Source: Streptomyces sp. AC550_RSS872 (GTDB lineage: Bacteria; Actinomycetota; Actinomycetes; Streptomycetales; Streptomycetaceae). Taken from it: a stretch of 62,178 nucleotides of DNA. Shown here in pieces: positions 8,823 through 16,741 of the stretch. The notes under the pieces were generated by a model. That model ran no database searches. It had not been told where the DNA came from and saw only the letters and a program-made list of their open reading frames with translations. Position 1 is the stretch's first letter. Each line of letters opens with the position of its first letter. Both the position numbers and the translations under genes were made by a program. The stretch covers positions 1 to 62,178 of the forward strand of contig NZ_JAGMUL010000010.1 of NCBI RefSeq assembly GCF_019049285.1, given 5' to 3'.

Positions 8823-10289
8823 ATGACTTCTGAGACAAGCACGCAAGTCGTCGTCGAGGGGCGTGCGCCGACGCCCCCCGGCGGCGCACCCGCCGCCTCG
8901 GCCGGTGCCCTCCTGGTGGTGCTCGTGGGCACGTTCATCACGGTGCTGGACTTCTTCATCGCCAACGTGGCCGTCCCCGCCATCAAGGCCGACCTGGGCG
9001 CCAGCGCCGCCCAGGCCCAGATGTTCGTCGTGGGCTACGGCGTCGCCTTCACCGCGGGACTGATCACCGGCGGCAGGCTCGGCGACCTCTTCGGCCGCCG
9101 GCGGATGTTCACCCTCGGCATGGTGCTGTTCATGCTGGCCTCGGCCGCGTGCAGCCTGGCACCCACGGCGACCGTCCTGGTCGTCGCCCGCATCGCTCAG
9201 GGCGCCGCCGCCGCGCTGATGGTGCCGCAGGTGCTCGGCATCATCGGCACGGTGTACACCGGCGCCGCCCGCGACCGCGCCTTCAACGCCTACGGCCTGG
9301 TCATCGGACTCGCCGGCGTCTTCGGCCAGTTCATCGGCGGCGCTCTGATCACGGTCGACATCGCGGGACTGAGCTGGCGGACCATCTTCCTGATCAACGT
9401 CCCGCTGTGCCTGGTCTCCCTGGCCTTCGTCGGCCGCACGATCCCCGAGTCGCGCGGTGAGGGCGGCACCCGGCTGGACCTCGTGGGCGCCCTGCTGGTC
9501 ACGGCGTCCCTGGGCATCATCGTCTTCGCGCTGCTGGAGGGCCAGGAGAGCGGCTGGCCGCTGTGGGTGTGGGAGGCGTTGGCCGGGGCGGCCGTCCTGC
9601 TGGCGGTGACCGTCTGGCACCTGCGCCGGCGGGCCGCGGCCGACCGGGGCCCGCTGATCGAACCCGCCCTGTTCAAGAGCCGGGTGTTCTCGGTGGGGCT
9701 GACCGCGACGGTGGTCTACTTCCTCGCCATGGGTTCCTTCTTCTTCGTGCTGGCCCTCTACCTGCAACTGGGCCGGGGCCTGTCGCCCCTGGAGTCCGGC
9801 TCCGTCTTCCTGGCCCTGGGCGCGGGCTACTTCGGCGCCTCGGCGGTGTCGTCGCGCAAGGCCGCCTCGGTCACCGCCCGCCAGGTGGCCGCCGGCCCGC
9901 TGACCCTGGCGGTCGGCTACGCGGCGGTCGCCCTGACCGCCGACCGCCTGGACACGACGGGACACGTGCTGTGGCTGCTGCCCGCCCTCCTCGTCGCCGG
10001 GCTCGGCATGGGCCTGACCACCGGCCCGCTGACCAACCTGGTGCTGGGCGCCGCCGCGCCCGAGCACGCGGCCTCCGCCTCCGGACTGCTGAACACCGCC
10101 CAGGAGGGCGGCGCGGCCGTCGGCGTGGCGATCGCCGGCGCGGTCTTCTTCCCCGCCCTGGCCGACGCCGGCGGCTCGGCCGGCGCCTACCCGCACGCGT
10201 TCGCCGTCACGCTCGTCCCGCTCATCGCCCTGGGACTGCTGGCCTGCGCCCTGGTGCTGGCGGCGCCGGGCCGCACCGCGCGGCGCTGA
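8823..10289 (+). CDS. MFS drug:proton antiporter, DHA2/EmrB-QacA type (14 TM)
   Basis: A 488-residue integral membrane exporter. The first membrane segment contains LDFFIANVAVPAIKADLG, the usual DHA2 helix-1 pattern, and the cytoplasmic loop motif GGRLGDLFGRRR (motif A) follows at about residue 80-91. Length and the number of hydrophobic segments suit a 14-helix transporter. It starts 61 nt after the P450 stop with a GGAG ribosome site. Its place in the cluster suggests efflux of, or self-resistance to, the product; substrate range cannot be inferred from sequence. Confidence 0.93.
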   Translation: MTSETSTQVVVEGRAPTPPGGAPAASAGALLVVLVGTFITVLDFFIANVAVPAIKADLGASAAQAQMFVVGYGVAFTAGLITGGRLGDLFGRRRMFTLGMVLFMLASAACSLAPTATVLVVARIAQGAAAALMVPQVLGIIGTVYTGAARDRAFNAYGLVIGLAGVFGQFIGGALITVDIAGLSWRTIFLINVPLCLVSLAFVGRTIPESRGEGGTRLDLVGALLVTASLGIIVFALLEGQESGWPLWVWEALAGAAVLLAVTVWHLRRRAAADRGPLIEPALFKSRVFSVGLTATVVYFLAMGSFFFVLALYLQLGRGLSPLESGSVFLALGAGYFGASAVSSRKAASVTARQVAAGPLTLAVGYAAVALTADRLDTTGHVLWLLPALLVAGLGMGLTTGPLTNLVLGAAAPEHAASASGLLNTAQEGGAAVGVAIAGAVFFPALADAGGSAGAYPHAFAVTLVPLIALGLLACALVLAAPGRTARR

Positions 10290-10319
10290 GGGTTCCCACC
10301 ACCAAGGAAGGCAGGCGTC

Positions 10320-11150
10320 ATGCCGTACGTCACCACCCGGGACGGGACCCGGCTCCACTGCACCGACTGGGGCGAGGGACGTCCCGTGGTGCTGCTCAGC
10401 GCAGCGATGGCCGACTCGCGGATGTGGGAGTTCCAGGCGCCCTTCCTGGCCGGTCAGTCGCTGCGCTGCGTCACCTACGACCGGCGCGGCACCGGCCGCT
10501 CGGACGTCCCCTTCAGCGGCTACGACTACGACACCCTCGCCTCGGACCTCGCCGACCTGCTCGACCACCTCGACCTGAGGGACGTGCTGCTGGTCGGCTA
10601 CGCGGCGGGCGGCGGTGAGGCCGTGCGCTATCTGTCCCGGTACGGCGCCGGGCGGGTGGGGAAGCTGGCCCTGGTCGCCTCGACCACGCCGTTCCTGCTG
10701 CGCGCCCCGGACAACCCGGACGGCCTGGAGATGGCGCTGCTGGAGGAGACCGAGAAGGCCATCCGGACCGACCGGGCCGCCTGGCTGAGATCACTGACGG
10801 GGCCGTTCTTCGCCGGACCCGAGGCGGATCTGGCGAGCACGCCGCTCTCGCCCCGGCTGGCCGAGTGGCTGACGGACCTGGCCATGGACACCTCGCCGCG
10901 GGCCGCCACGGAGATCTACCGCACGCTGTTCACCACCGACCAGCGAGCGCAGACGGCAGCCGTCCGGGTGCCGACCCTGGTCATCCACGGCACCGCCGAC
11001 CTCGCAGCGCCGTATCCGCTGTGCGGTCCGCGCACCGCGGAGCTCGTCCCCGGCAGCACCCTGCTGACCTACGAGGGCGCGGCCCACGGCCTGTTCGCCA
11101 CCCACGCCGACCGTCTGAACGCGGATCTGCTGGCCTTCGCCAAGCAGTGA
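10320..11150 (+). CDS. Alpha/beta-hydrolase-fold protein lacking the catalytic Ser (haloperoxidase-like)
   Basis: A 276-residue protein that aligns along its length with cofactor-free haloperoxidase/esterase-type hydrolases: YDRRGTGRSD early, the elbow region LLVGYAAGGGE, an acid in IHGTADLAAP and the His in GAAHGLF. The elbow that should read GxSxG reads GYAAG, so the nucleophile (residue 95, codon 10602-10604) is Ala. The oxyanion-hole HG segment near the N-terminus is also absent (LLSAAMADSRMW). Ordinary ester hydrolysis is therefore unlikely. Family members without a Ser nucleophile are known to work as lyases, dioxygenases or cyclases, so a non-hydrolytic step is the best guess. ATG follows AAGGAAGG, 30 nt after the exporter; a strong hairpin follows. 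Confidence 0.85.
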   Translation: MPYVTTRDGTRLHCTDWGEGRPVVLLSAAMADSRMWEFQAPFLAGQSLRCVTYDRRGTGRSDVPFSGYDYDTLASDLADLLDHLDLRDVLLVGYAAGGGEAVRYLSRYGAGRVGKLALVASTTPFLLRAPDNPDGLEMALLEETEKAIRTDRAAWLRSLTGPFFAGPEADLASTPLSPRLAEWLTDLAMDTSPRAATEIYRTLFTTDQRAQTAAVRVPTLVIHGTADLAAPYPLCGPRTAELVPGSTLLTYEGAAHGLFATHADRLNADLLAFAKQ

Positions 11151-11156
11151 CCGCGA

Positions 11157-11185
11157 GGGCGGCGCCTCCCGCGTGAGCGCCGCCC
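11157..11185 (+). terminator. Hairpin terminator after alpha/beta-hydrolase gene
   Basis: A perfect 9-bp stem (GGGCGGCGC/GCGCCGCCC) with an 11-nt loop begins 6 nt after the stop codon. There is no U-tract, which is usual in Streptomyces. It probably ends the P450-exporter-hydrolase transcript. Confidence 0.6.
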
Positions 11186-11428
11186 GGCCCGCGCCCCGCC
11201 CTCCCCTCGCTCCCACTCCCGGCCCATCGCACACGTGTCTCACACGCCCGCGGACCGGGGCGCCGGGGCGCGGCTTCGGGGCGGCGCCCGGAGTCCGGCC
11301 CAGGGTGCCCGCGGCGCCCGGCCCGGCGCACCGCGGGCGTCCGCGGCGGGCCGGGCGTGCCCTCGCCCCCCGTGTCCCCGTGCCCGGCGTGTCCCCGCCC
11401 TGCCTCCCCGCGCCCGTGCGCCTCGCCG

Positions 11429-11461
11429 GCGTCAGCCGCACGTCAGCGCCGTGACAGCGGT
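11429..11461 (+). promoter_or_regulatory. Triple 11-bp-phased direct repeat (SARP-like operator)
   Basis: Three consecutive 11-bp units carry the heptamers CGTCAGC (11430), CGTCAGC (11441) and TGACAGC (11452). Spacing and sequence match the two-unit repeat at 7375-7396. The array ends 85 nt before the start codon, consistent with an activator overlapping the -35 region. Two such arrays in one cluster suggest a shared pathway-specific activator; the protein is not in the window. Confidence 0.5.
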
Positions 11462-11546
11462 CGGCGGCAGAGTCGACGTCGTGGGGCCGAGGCGCGGCCC
11501 CGGCCTGGGACCTGCCGGCCCCGTTCCGACGAAGGAGTACGCCCGC

Positions 11547-12512
11547 ATGGCAGATACAGCAGCCCCGGTCCCGACCCGGGCACTGCTCCTGGCCAACCCG
11601 GCCTCCGGCAGCCACAGCCCGGAACTGGTGGAACAGGTGCGCCAGTTGTGCGACTCCTACCTTGAGCGCACCGAGGCCCACTCGACCACCGGACCGGGGG
11701 ACGCCACCGTCGCGGTGCGCAGGGCCCTCGAACGGCACACCGGTGCCCCCGACCTGGTGGTGGTCATCGGCGGCGACGGCACCGTCCGGGAGGCCGTCCA
11801 GGGCCTGGTGCCCGCCTCCGGGCGCGCCGCGCTCGCGGTGGTGCCCGGCGGCACCGGCAACTCCGGCTACAAGATGCTGTGGGGCGACCGTCCCTGGACG
11901 GAGTCCCTCAAGGCGGTCCTCACCGACTCCGGCATAGGCGGCAGCGCCCGCCCGCGCCGCCTGGACCTGGCCCGCCTCGCCGAGACCCGGCAGTACGTCT
12001 ACCTGGGCGCCTGCTCCGGAGTGATCGCCGACGCGCTGATCACCGCACGCGACCTGCCGCTGACCGGCCGCGAGCGGTACGCCCGCGCCTTCGCCGACAC
12101 CGCCGCCGCCTACGCGCCGTACCCGGGCCGGGTCACCGTCGACGGACGGGTGGTGCACGAGGGCCCGACCGTCCTCGCGAACGTCGGCGGCGGCTCCTAC
12201 CGCGGCGGCCGGTTCAACGTCCTGCCCGACTCGCTGCTCGACGACGGCCTGCTCGACGTCTGCGTCATCGGCGACGGGATCGCTGCGGCCGACGTGCCGC
12301 GGCTGACCCTGACCGCCGCCCACATCGGCCACCGGGCCACACGGTACGCGCGCGGCCGGACCATCACCGTGGAGCGCACCGACGGCCGCCGGCTGCCGCT
12401 GGAGCACGACGGCGAGTACCAGCACGGCATCGGCTCCACGGCCACCTTCGAGGTCCTCCCCGGCGCCCTCCCCGTGTGGGCCCCGGCCCCGGACCGCCCC
12501 CAGACCCCCTGA
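11547..12512 (+). CDS. Diacylglycerol/sphingosine-kinase-like lipid kinase (DAGK catalytic domain)
   Basis: A 321-residue protein with the DAGK/NAD-kinase fold. LLLANPASGS at the N-terminus, the nucleotide-binding IGGDGTVREAV near residue 75, VPGGTGNS near residue 100 and the C-terminal domain ending in DGEYQ are all characteristic. These enzymes phosphorylate a lipid hydroxyl with ATP. Inside a biosynthetic operon it may phosphorylate a long-chain polyketide or precursor, or protect the host by phosphorylation; this is inference. ATG at 11547 follows GAAGGAG; the frame upstream lacks family similarity. The SnoaL-like gene follows 84 nt later. Confidence 0.87.
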   Translation: MADTAAPVPTRALLLANPASGSHSPELVEQVRQLCDSYLERTEAHSTTGPGDATVAVRRALERHTGAPDLVVVIGGDGTVREAVQGLVPASGRAALAVVPGGTGNSGYKMLWGDRPWTESLKAVLTDSGIGGSARPRRLDLARLAETRQYVYLGACSGVIADALITARDLPLTGRERYARAFADTAAAYAPYPGRVTVDGRVVHEGPTVLANVGGGSYRGGRFNVLPDSLLDDGLLDVCVIGDGIAAADVPRLTLTAAHIGHRATRYARGRTITVERTDGRRLPLEHDGEYQHGIGSTATFEVLPGALPVWAPAPDRPQTP

Positions 12513-12596
12513 GACATCCCAAACCCCCGTCGTACCGCCCGCCTGGCGACGGCACGCCGGGTCACCCGCACCAACGAAAAAACGAGGAGAACACGC

Positions 12597-12965
12597 ATGA
12601 GCGACCTGACCACCACCGTCGACCGCTACCTGGCCATCTGGAACGAGGCGGACGCCGACAAGCGCGCGGCGGCCATCGCCGAGCTGTTCACCGCCGACGC
12701 CCCGTACATCGACCCGCTCGCCGCCGTCGAGGGCCACGAGGGCTTCGGCGCGGTGGTGGCCGGGGCCCGCGAGCAGTTCAAGGGCCTGACCTTCGAACTG
12801 CACGGCACGGTCGACGCCCACCACAACCAGGCCCGGTTCCAGTGGGGCCTGGTCACCGAGCCCGGCGCCGAGCCGATCGCGATCGGCTTCGACGTCCTGG
12901 TCGCCGACGAGGCGGGCCGCATCAAGGCCGTCTACGGCTTCCTGGACAAGGTTCCGGCCGCCTGA
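12597..12965 (+). CDS. SnoaL-like / NTF2-fold protein
   Basis: A 122-residue protein of the NTF2-like superfamily: an N-terminal helix pair (VDRYLAIWNEAD), LFTADAPYIDP, a conserved GHEGF segment and a curved-sheet region (ARFQWGLVTEPG). Members include polyketide cyclases, ketosteroid-isomerase-like enzymes and small hydrolases. The length is complete, with a strong GAGGAG site before the ATG. It may act as a cyclase/isomerase for the neighbouring polyketide or as a partner of the kinase-like protein just upstream; no catalytic residues can be assigned with confidence. Confidence 0.82.
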   Translation: MSDLTTTVDRYLAIWNEADADKRAAAIAELFTADAPYIDPLAAVEGHEGFGAVVAGAREQFKGLTFELHGTVDAHHNQARFQWGLVTEPGAEPIAIGFDVLVADEAGRIKAVYGFLDKVPAA

Positions 12966-12974
12966 ACCCCTCCC

Positions 12975-13015
12975 GCGGCGGCGGCAGCACCCACCGACGG
13001 TGCTCCCGCCGCCGC
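12975..13015 (+). terminator. Hairpin terminator after SnoaL-like gene
   Basis: A 17-bp stem with one mismatch joins 12975-12991 to 12999-13015 across a 7-nt loop, starting 10 nt after the stop. It separates the kinase-like/SnoaL-like pair from the MmgE/PrpD gene, which therefore may have its own promoter or depend on read-through. Confidence 0.65.
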
Positions 13016-13092
13016 TTCCACCCGCCCGGAGCGACCAGCCGCCGGCCACGGCACGCCCGGGCCGGCGCACGGCGAGAGAGGTGCCTCGCGCC

Positions 13093-14646
13093 ATGACGGC
13101 AGTACTCGGTGAGAGCGTGGCCAGGGCGCTGTGCGAGGACTGGGGGAGCACGGCGCCCAGGCGTCCTCGCCGGCCCACCGACACCCCGCTGCGTGAACTG
13201 TCCCAGTGGGCGGCGACGCTGCGCCCCGAGCACATCCCGTGCCGGGTGCTGAAGCTCGCCGCCAGCCAGGTGCTCTCGCAGGCCGCATCCATCCGGGCCG
13301 GGCTCCACCACCCGCTGGGACGGCGGCTGGTGGCGGCCTTCGGGCACCCCATGCAGCGCGACCCGCGCACCGCCGCGGGCGTCTTCGCCGCCCTCGGGTC
13401 CTGGCTCAACCTCGACGACACCGCCTACGCCGGACACCTGTCGAACTCCACCGTCGCGGTACCGCTCGCCTTCGCCTACACCCGCCGGCTCGACGGGCTG
13501 TCCCTGCTGACCGCCGTCGTCGCGGCCAACGAGTGCGCGGCCCGCATCACCGCCTCGGCCACCCTGGGCCCGCTGCGCGGCCAGAGCGCCGTGCACACGC
13601 ACCTGGCGGGCGCGGTGGCGGGCCGGCTGCACTGCGACCGGGCCCCGGCCGCGCTCTGGGAGAACGCCCTCGGACTGGCCTTCGCCATGCCCAACTGGCC
13701 CCTGATGCGCGCCTTCCTGGCCAGCGACGCCCGTCTGTTCAACACCTTCACCCCGGTGCGCACCGCCATGGACGCCTGCGACGCGGCGTACGCGGGGCTG
13801 CGCGGCGCTCCCGACATCGTCGAGCACGAGGACGGCTTCCTCGCCCGGTTCGCCACCGTGCCGCTGCCGCAGGCGGTGGCCAAGGGGCTGGGCCGGCGCT
13901 GGCACACCGACACGCTCTCCTTCAAGATGCACCCCGGCGGGCCGGGCATCGACGCGGCCGTGGACTGCGCCGCCGAGATCCACCGGGAACTGGGCGGCCT
14001 GCGGCCCGAGGACGTCGCCGAGGTCGTCGTCGAGGCATCCCTGTACACCCTGTTCGCCGGTGAGCGCGCCGCCCGGTACGTCAACGGTCCGGGCTCCCCG
14101 CTCGGCGCCCTGGTCCTCGACGTGCCCTACCCCGTCGCGACCACCCTGCTCACCGGCGAGTTCACCGTGGACGACTTCTCCTCCCCGCACCTGGACGACC
14201 CGGCCCGCTGGGCGCTGGCCCGGCGGGTGCGCCTGGAGCACGACACCGAGATGACGCGCGAACTGTTCCTGTCCGACGCCCCGTTCGGCGAGGCGGTAAG
14301 GGAGGCGGGGGAGCGTGCCGTGCCGTGGCTGCGCGGCTTCGGCGGGGACGAACTGGTCGACCTGCTGGGCCCGCTGAGCGCCGACGGCCGGGACTTCTCC
14401 CGTGCCGCCAAGGCCACCGGCGCCCGCGTCACCGTCCGGCTGGCCGACGGCCGTACGGTGACGCGCACCCGGCTGATTCCGGTCGGTGCGGCCGGCCCGG
14501 AGACCCGGGTCCGGCACGCGGAGCTGGTGCGGGAGAAGTTCCTGTCGGTCGGCGGCCCGCACGAGGTGTCCGACAGCGTGGAGCGGCTGCACCGCATGCG
14601 TCCGGGCGCCCTGCGCCGCTGGATAGAGGCCGCCTTCCTGGAGTGA
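13093..14646 (+). CDS. MmgE/PrpD family protein (2-methylcitrate dehydratase / cis-aconitate-decarboxylase fold)
   Basis: A 517-residue protein resembling the MmgE/PrpD superfamily: all-helical N-terminal domain with LNLDDTAYAGHLSNSTVAVPLAFA (compare the D-D-x-x-G-H-P substrate region of PrpD), a central SFKMHPGG segment (PrpD-type K...Y/H...P pattern), and a C-terminal lid domain with an ARVTVRLADGRTV strand pair. Characterised members dehydrate 2-methylcitrate, decarboxylate cis-aconitate or isomerise small tricarboxylates. Such a fold at the end of a PKS cluster is unusual; it might furnish or process an unusual dicarboxylate building block. The start is the ATG at 13093 after GAGAGAGG; an in-frame ATG at 13000 lies inside the preceding terminator and is rejected. 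It ends at a bidirectional hairpin. Confidence 0.8.
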   Translation: MTAVLGESVARALCEDWGSTAPRRPRRPTDTPLRELSQWAATLRPEHIPCRVLKLAASQVLSQAASIRAGLHHPLGRRLVAAFGHPMQRDPRTAAGVFAALGSWLNLDDTAYAGHLSNSTVAVPLAFAYTRRLDGLSLLTAVVAANECAARITASATLGPLRGQSAVHTHLAGAVAGRLHCDRAPAALWENALGLAFAMPNWPLMRAFLASDARLFNTFTPVRTAMDACDAAYAGLRGAPDIVEHEDGFLARFATVPLPQAVAKGLGRRWHTDTLSFKMHPGGPGIDAAVDCAAEIHRELGGLRPEDVAEVVVEASLYTLFAGERAARYVNGPGSPLGALVLDVPYPVATTLLTGEFTVDDFSSPHLDDPARWALARRVRLEHDTEMTRELFLSDAPFGEAVREAGERAVPWLRGFGGDELVDLLGPLSADGRDFSRAAKATGARVTVRLADGRTVTRTRLIPVGAAGPETRVRHAELVREKFLSVGGPHEVSDSVERLHRMRPGALRRWIEAAFLE

Positions 14647-14700
14647 ACCGCCCGGCCCGCCGCCGCACGGCATGGCCGGTGCGGCGGGCCGGAGCGGTTC
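14645..14700. terminator. Long bidirectional hairpin between convergent genes
   Basis: A 19-bp stem (7+12 bp with a single A bulge at 14693) and 17-nt loop overlaps the stop of the MmgE/PrpD gene and faces the convergent tetR gene. It can terminate both transcripts and marks the right border of the PKS block. Confidence 0.7.
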
Positions 14701-14735
14701 ACCGGTTCCCACCGCACCCGCCCGGCCACACCGTC

Positions 14736-15395
14736 CTACCGCGCCGGCACCGACAGCAGGGGGAAGGCGTCGACGATCTCCTCGACCCGTTTGACGATGT
14801 CGGCCCGGTCGTTTTGCACCCAGGAGATGTGCTGGGCGCCGAACAGGGCGGAGACCAGGACCCTGGCCAGGGCCTCGGGCACCGCGCTCTGCGGCAGCCG
14901 GCCCGCGGCCCGGCACTCCTGGAGGAGTCCGACGATCAGTGACGTGAAACCGACGTACGGGACCGGCATCTCCGCCTTGATGTACGGGCGTTCGATCTGC
15001 AGGCGCGACCCCGCCTTGATGTAGACGTCGTCGCGGAACCCGCCCGCGGTGCGCAGCAGCACGTCCACCACCGTCGAGGGCGAGGAGTGGTCGCCGTCGA
15101 GCGCGGGGGAGACGATCTCGTTGAGCCTGCGGTAGAACTCCTCCGTCACGGCGAGCGCGAGGGTCTCCTTGTTGGAGAAGTGGAAGTACACCGCGCCCTT
15201 GGTCATCTCCGCGCCGTCGGCGATGTCCTTGATGGTGACGTTCGGGTAGCCGTGCCGGGCGAAGACCTCCGCGGCCGCGTCGAGGATGGTGCGCCGGGTG
15301 CGGATGGCGCGCTCCTGTTTGAGGTGCGAGGTGTCGTCGGCCGAGGTGCTGCCGGGGATGTACGAGGTCTGTGTCGTGTCGCTGTGTTCGCTCAT
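14736..15395 (-). CDS. TetR-family gamma-butyrolactone/furan receptor (ArpA/MmfR-like)
   Basis: A 219-residue repressor. The helix-turn-helix segment runs from ERAIRTRRTILDAAAEVFA through KDIADGAEMTKGAVYFHF to SNKETLA, the pattern of ArpA/ScbR receptors. The C-terminal half (PYVGFTSLIVGLL, SALFGAQHISW) also matches the receptor family's ligand domain. The start chosen is the ATG at 15395; an in-frame ATG at 15404 is equally possible, and the frame runs open to 15608 without family similarity. It is divergent from afsA across a spacer containing a perfect palindrome (15544-15567), so it probably represses both genes until its autoinducer binds. Confidence 0.88.
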   Translation of the reverse strand: MSEHSDTTQTSYIPGSTSADDTSHLKQERAIRTRRTILDAAAEVFARHGYPNVTIKDIADGAEMTKGAVYFHFSNKETLALAVTEEFYRRLNEIVSPALDGDHSSPSTVVDVLLRTAGGFRDDVYIKAGSRLQIERPYIKAEMPVPYVGFTSLIVGLLQECRAAGRLPQSAVPEALARVLVSALFGAQHISWVQNDRADIVKRVEEIVDAFPLLSVPAR

Positions 15396-15543
15396 GACGT
15401 CCATTCGTGCTGTGCCGTCCGCTGCGTTCGGCGGCCGGTTCGTGGGGGGGACCGGGCCGGGGCACGTGCGGACGTTTCGAGAGTTTCGCCCCTCTGACCA
15501 GCAGGGATGACCAATCATCCGGCATGCTTCGCCCGACCTTTGC

Positions 15544-15567
15544 AATATACCTTCCCGAAGGTATATT
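15544..15567. promoter_or_regulatory. ARE-type operator palindrome between tetR and afsA
   Basis: Perfect 10-bp arms (AATATACCTT and AAGGTATATT) around a CCCG spacer. Size, symmetry and the ATACCTTCC core resemble autoregulatory elements bound by butyrolactone-type receptors, in particular the methylenomycin MmfR elements as I recall them. It sits 149 nt upstream of the tetR start and 80 nt upstream of the afsA start, in the AT-richest stretch of the spacer, where a shared promoter region is expected. Confidence 0.75.
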
Positions 15568-15646
15568 AATTTCGTGCCGAAGGGCGCCGCACGTCTGTTA
15601 GTTCGCATGGTCCTGGTTCTTCCAGTACGGGGGAGGCGAATCCCAG

Positions 15647-16696
15647 ATGTCAGTCGTGCTCAATCATCCCAGCAACCCGCAGGCGTCAGCAATGGCCCGC
15701 GCCTGCGATTCGTTGAGCTTTGCACGTCCCGTGACGCGTGAGCTGGTGCACCGCAGCTCCGTCGCGGAGGTCTTCGTCACCGACGGAGCCCGCGTCGGTG
15801 ACCGCGAGTTCGTCGTCGCGGCCCAGTGGCCGCGCGACCACGCGCTCTACCATCCGGACGAGAACGGTCTGAGCGATCCCCTGCTGTTCGCGGAGACCCT
15901 GCGCCAGGGGATGGTCTACGTCGCCCACCGGCACTGCGGTGTGCCGCTCGGCCGGCGCTTCGTCGGCCGCGACATCGACTTCGAGATCACCGACCCCGCC
16001 GCCCTGCGGGTCGAGGGCGTACCGCTCTCGGTGTTCCTGGTGGGCGAGTGGACCTGGGACGGCGACGGCACGCGGGGCAGGGCCGGGGCCCGGATGGACT
16101 TCCGGCTCGTCGTCGACGGCCGCGCGTGCGGCTGGGGGGCCATCAGCATGCTGATGGTGGACGAGCGGCGCTACGGCCTGCTGCGCCGGCTCGGCGGCGG
16201 TGCCGCGGACGGGCCGGGCGCCGCACCGCCGCGGACGGCCTCGTCCGGGGCGCCGCGCACGCCCCCGCACCGGGTGGGGCGGCTGCGCTGGCGGGACTGC
16301 GTCCTGGAAGAGGCCGAGGGGCCCGACGGGTGGCGGTTGCGCGTCGACCGCGACCACGCGGTGCTCTTCGACCACCCCACCGACCACATCCCGATGATGG
16401 TGATGCTGGAGGGCTTCCGCCAGCTCGGCCACCTCAAGGTGCACGAGGCGTGCGACGGCCCGTTCGCCGACCTGTCCTTCGCGCTGGCCCGGACCACGGT
16501 GCAGTGCCTGGCCTTCGGTGAGTTCGGCCGGCCCCTGCGGCTCGTGGTCGATGAGTGCGCGTCGGGCGCCCGTCCGCGGGAAACGTTTCAGCTGTCCGTC
16601 TCGGCGGTCCAGGGCGACACCGTACTGGCCCGCGCACGGACCGCCTGGGCCTGCGTGGGCACACGCCCGGCGGCGGCCGTCCCGGCCTCCTGGTAG
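15647..16696 (+). CDS. AfsA-family butenolide synthase (butyrolactone/furan autoinducer biosynthesis)
   Basis: A 349-residue protein with two AfsA repeats. The first carries LVHRSSVAEVFVTD and LLFAETLRQ, the second VLFDHPTDHIPMMVMLEGFRQ, both family signatures. The halves are joined by a Gly/Ala/Pro-rich linker (about residues 184-212). AfsA-type enzymes join a beta-ketoacyl group to dihydroxyacetone phosphate, the first committed step to gamma-butyrolactones, butenolides and MMF-type furans. The ATG at 15647 follows GGGGGAGG. Flanking genes (two receptors, a flavoprotein and a HAD phosphatase) make a complete signal synthesis and sensing set. Confidence 0.93.
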   Translation: MSVVLNHPSNPQASAMARACDSLSFARPVTRELVHRSSVAEVFVTDGARVGDREFVVAAQWPRDHALYHPDENGLSDPLLFAETLRQGMVYVAHRHCGVPLGRRFVGRDIDFEITDPAALRVEGVPLSVFLVGEWTWDGDGTRGRAGARMDFRLVVDGRACGWGAISMLMVDERRYGLLRRLGGGAADGPGAAPPRTASSGAPRTPPHRVGRLRWRDCVLEEAEGPDGWRLRVDRDHAVLFDHPTDHIPMMVMLEGFRQLGHLKVHEACDGPFADLSFALARTTVQCLAFGEFGRPLRLVVDECASGARPRETFQLSVSAVQGDTVLARARTAWACVGTRPAAAVPASW

Positions 16697-16698
16697 CG

Positions 16699-16727
16699 GC
16701 GGCCCGCCGGCCCGTGCCCCGGGCCGC
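16699..16727. terminator. Hairpin between convergent afsA and second tetR
   Basis: A 7-bp stem (GCGGCCC/GGGCCGC) with a 15-nt loop starts 2 nt after the afsA stop and lies 14 nt before the end of the convergent tetR gene. Short but well placed. Confidence 0.4.
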
Positions 16728-16741
16728 GCGGTCGTCGGCTC

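Larger units (their letters stand above)
11151..11546 (+). other. Intergenic region (396 nt): terminator plus promoter region of the kinase-like gene
   Basis: No gene is supported here. It contains the 9-bp hairpin at 11157-11185, a very G+C-rich featureless middle, and three 11-bp-phased repeats at 11429-11461 that probably mark a promoter. The open frame that runs through it belongs to the downstream gene's frame but has no family similarity before the ATG at 11547. Confidence 0.6.

Noticed and set aside
13000..13092. Upstream start (13000) for the MmgE/PrpD gene
   Set aside because: It lies within the terminator hairpin of the SnoaL-like gene and adds only low-complexity Pro/Arg sequence.
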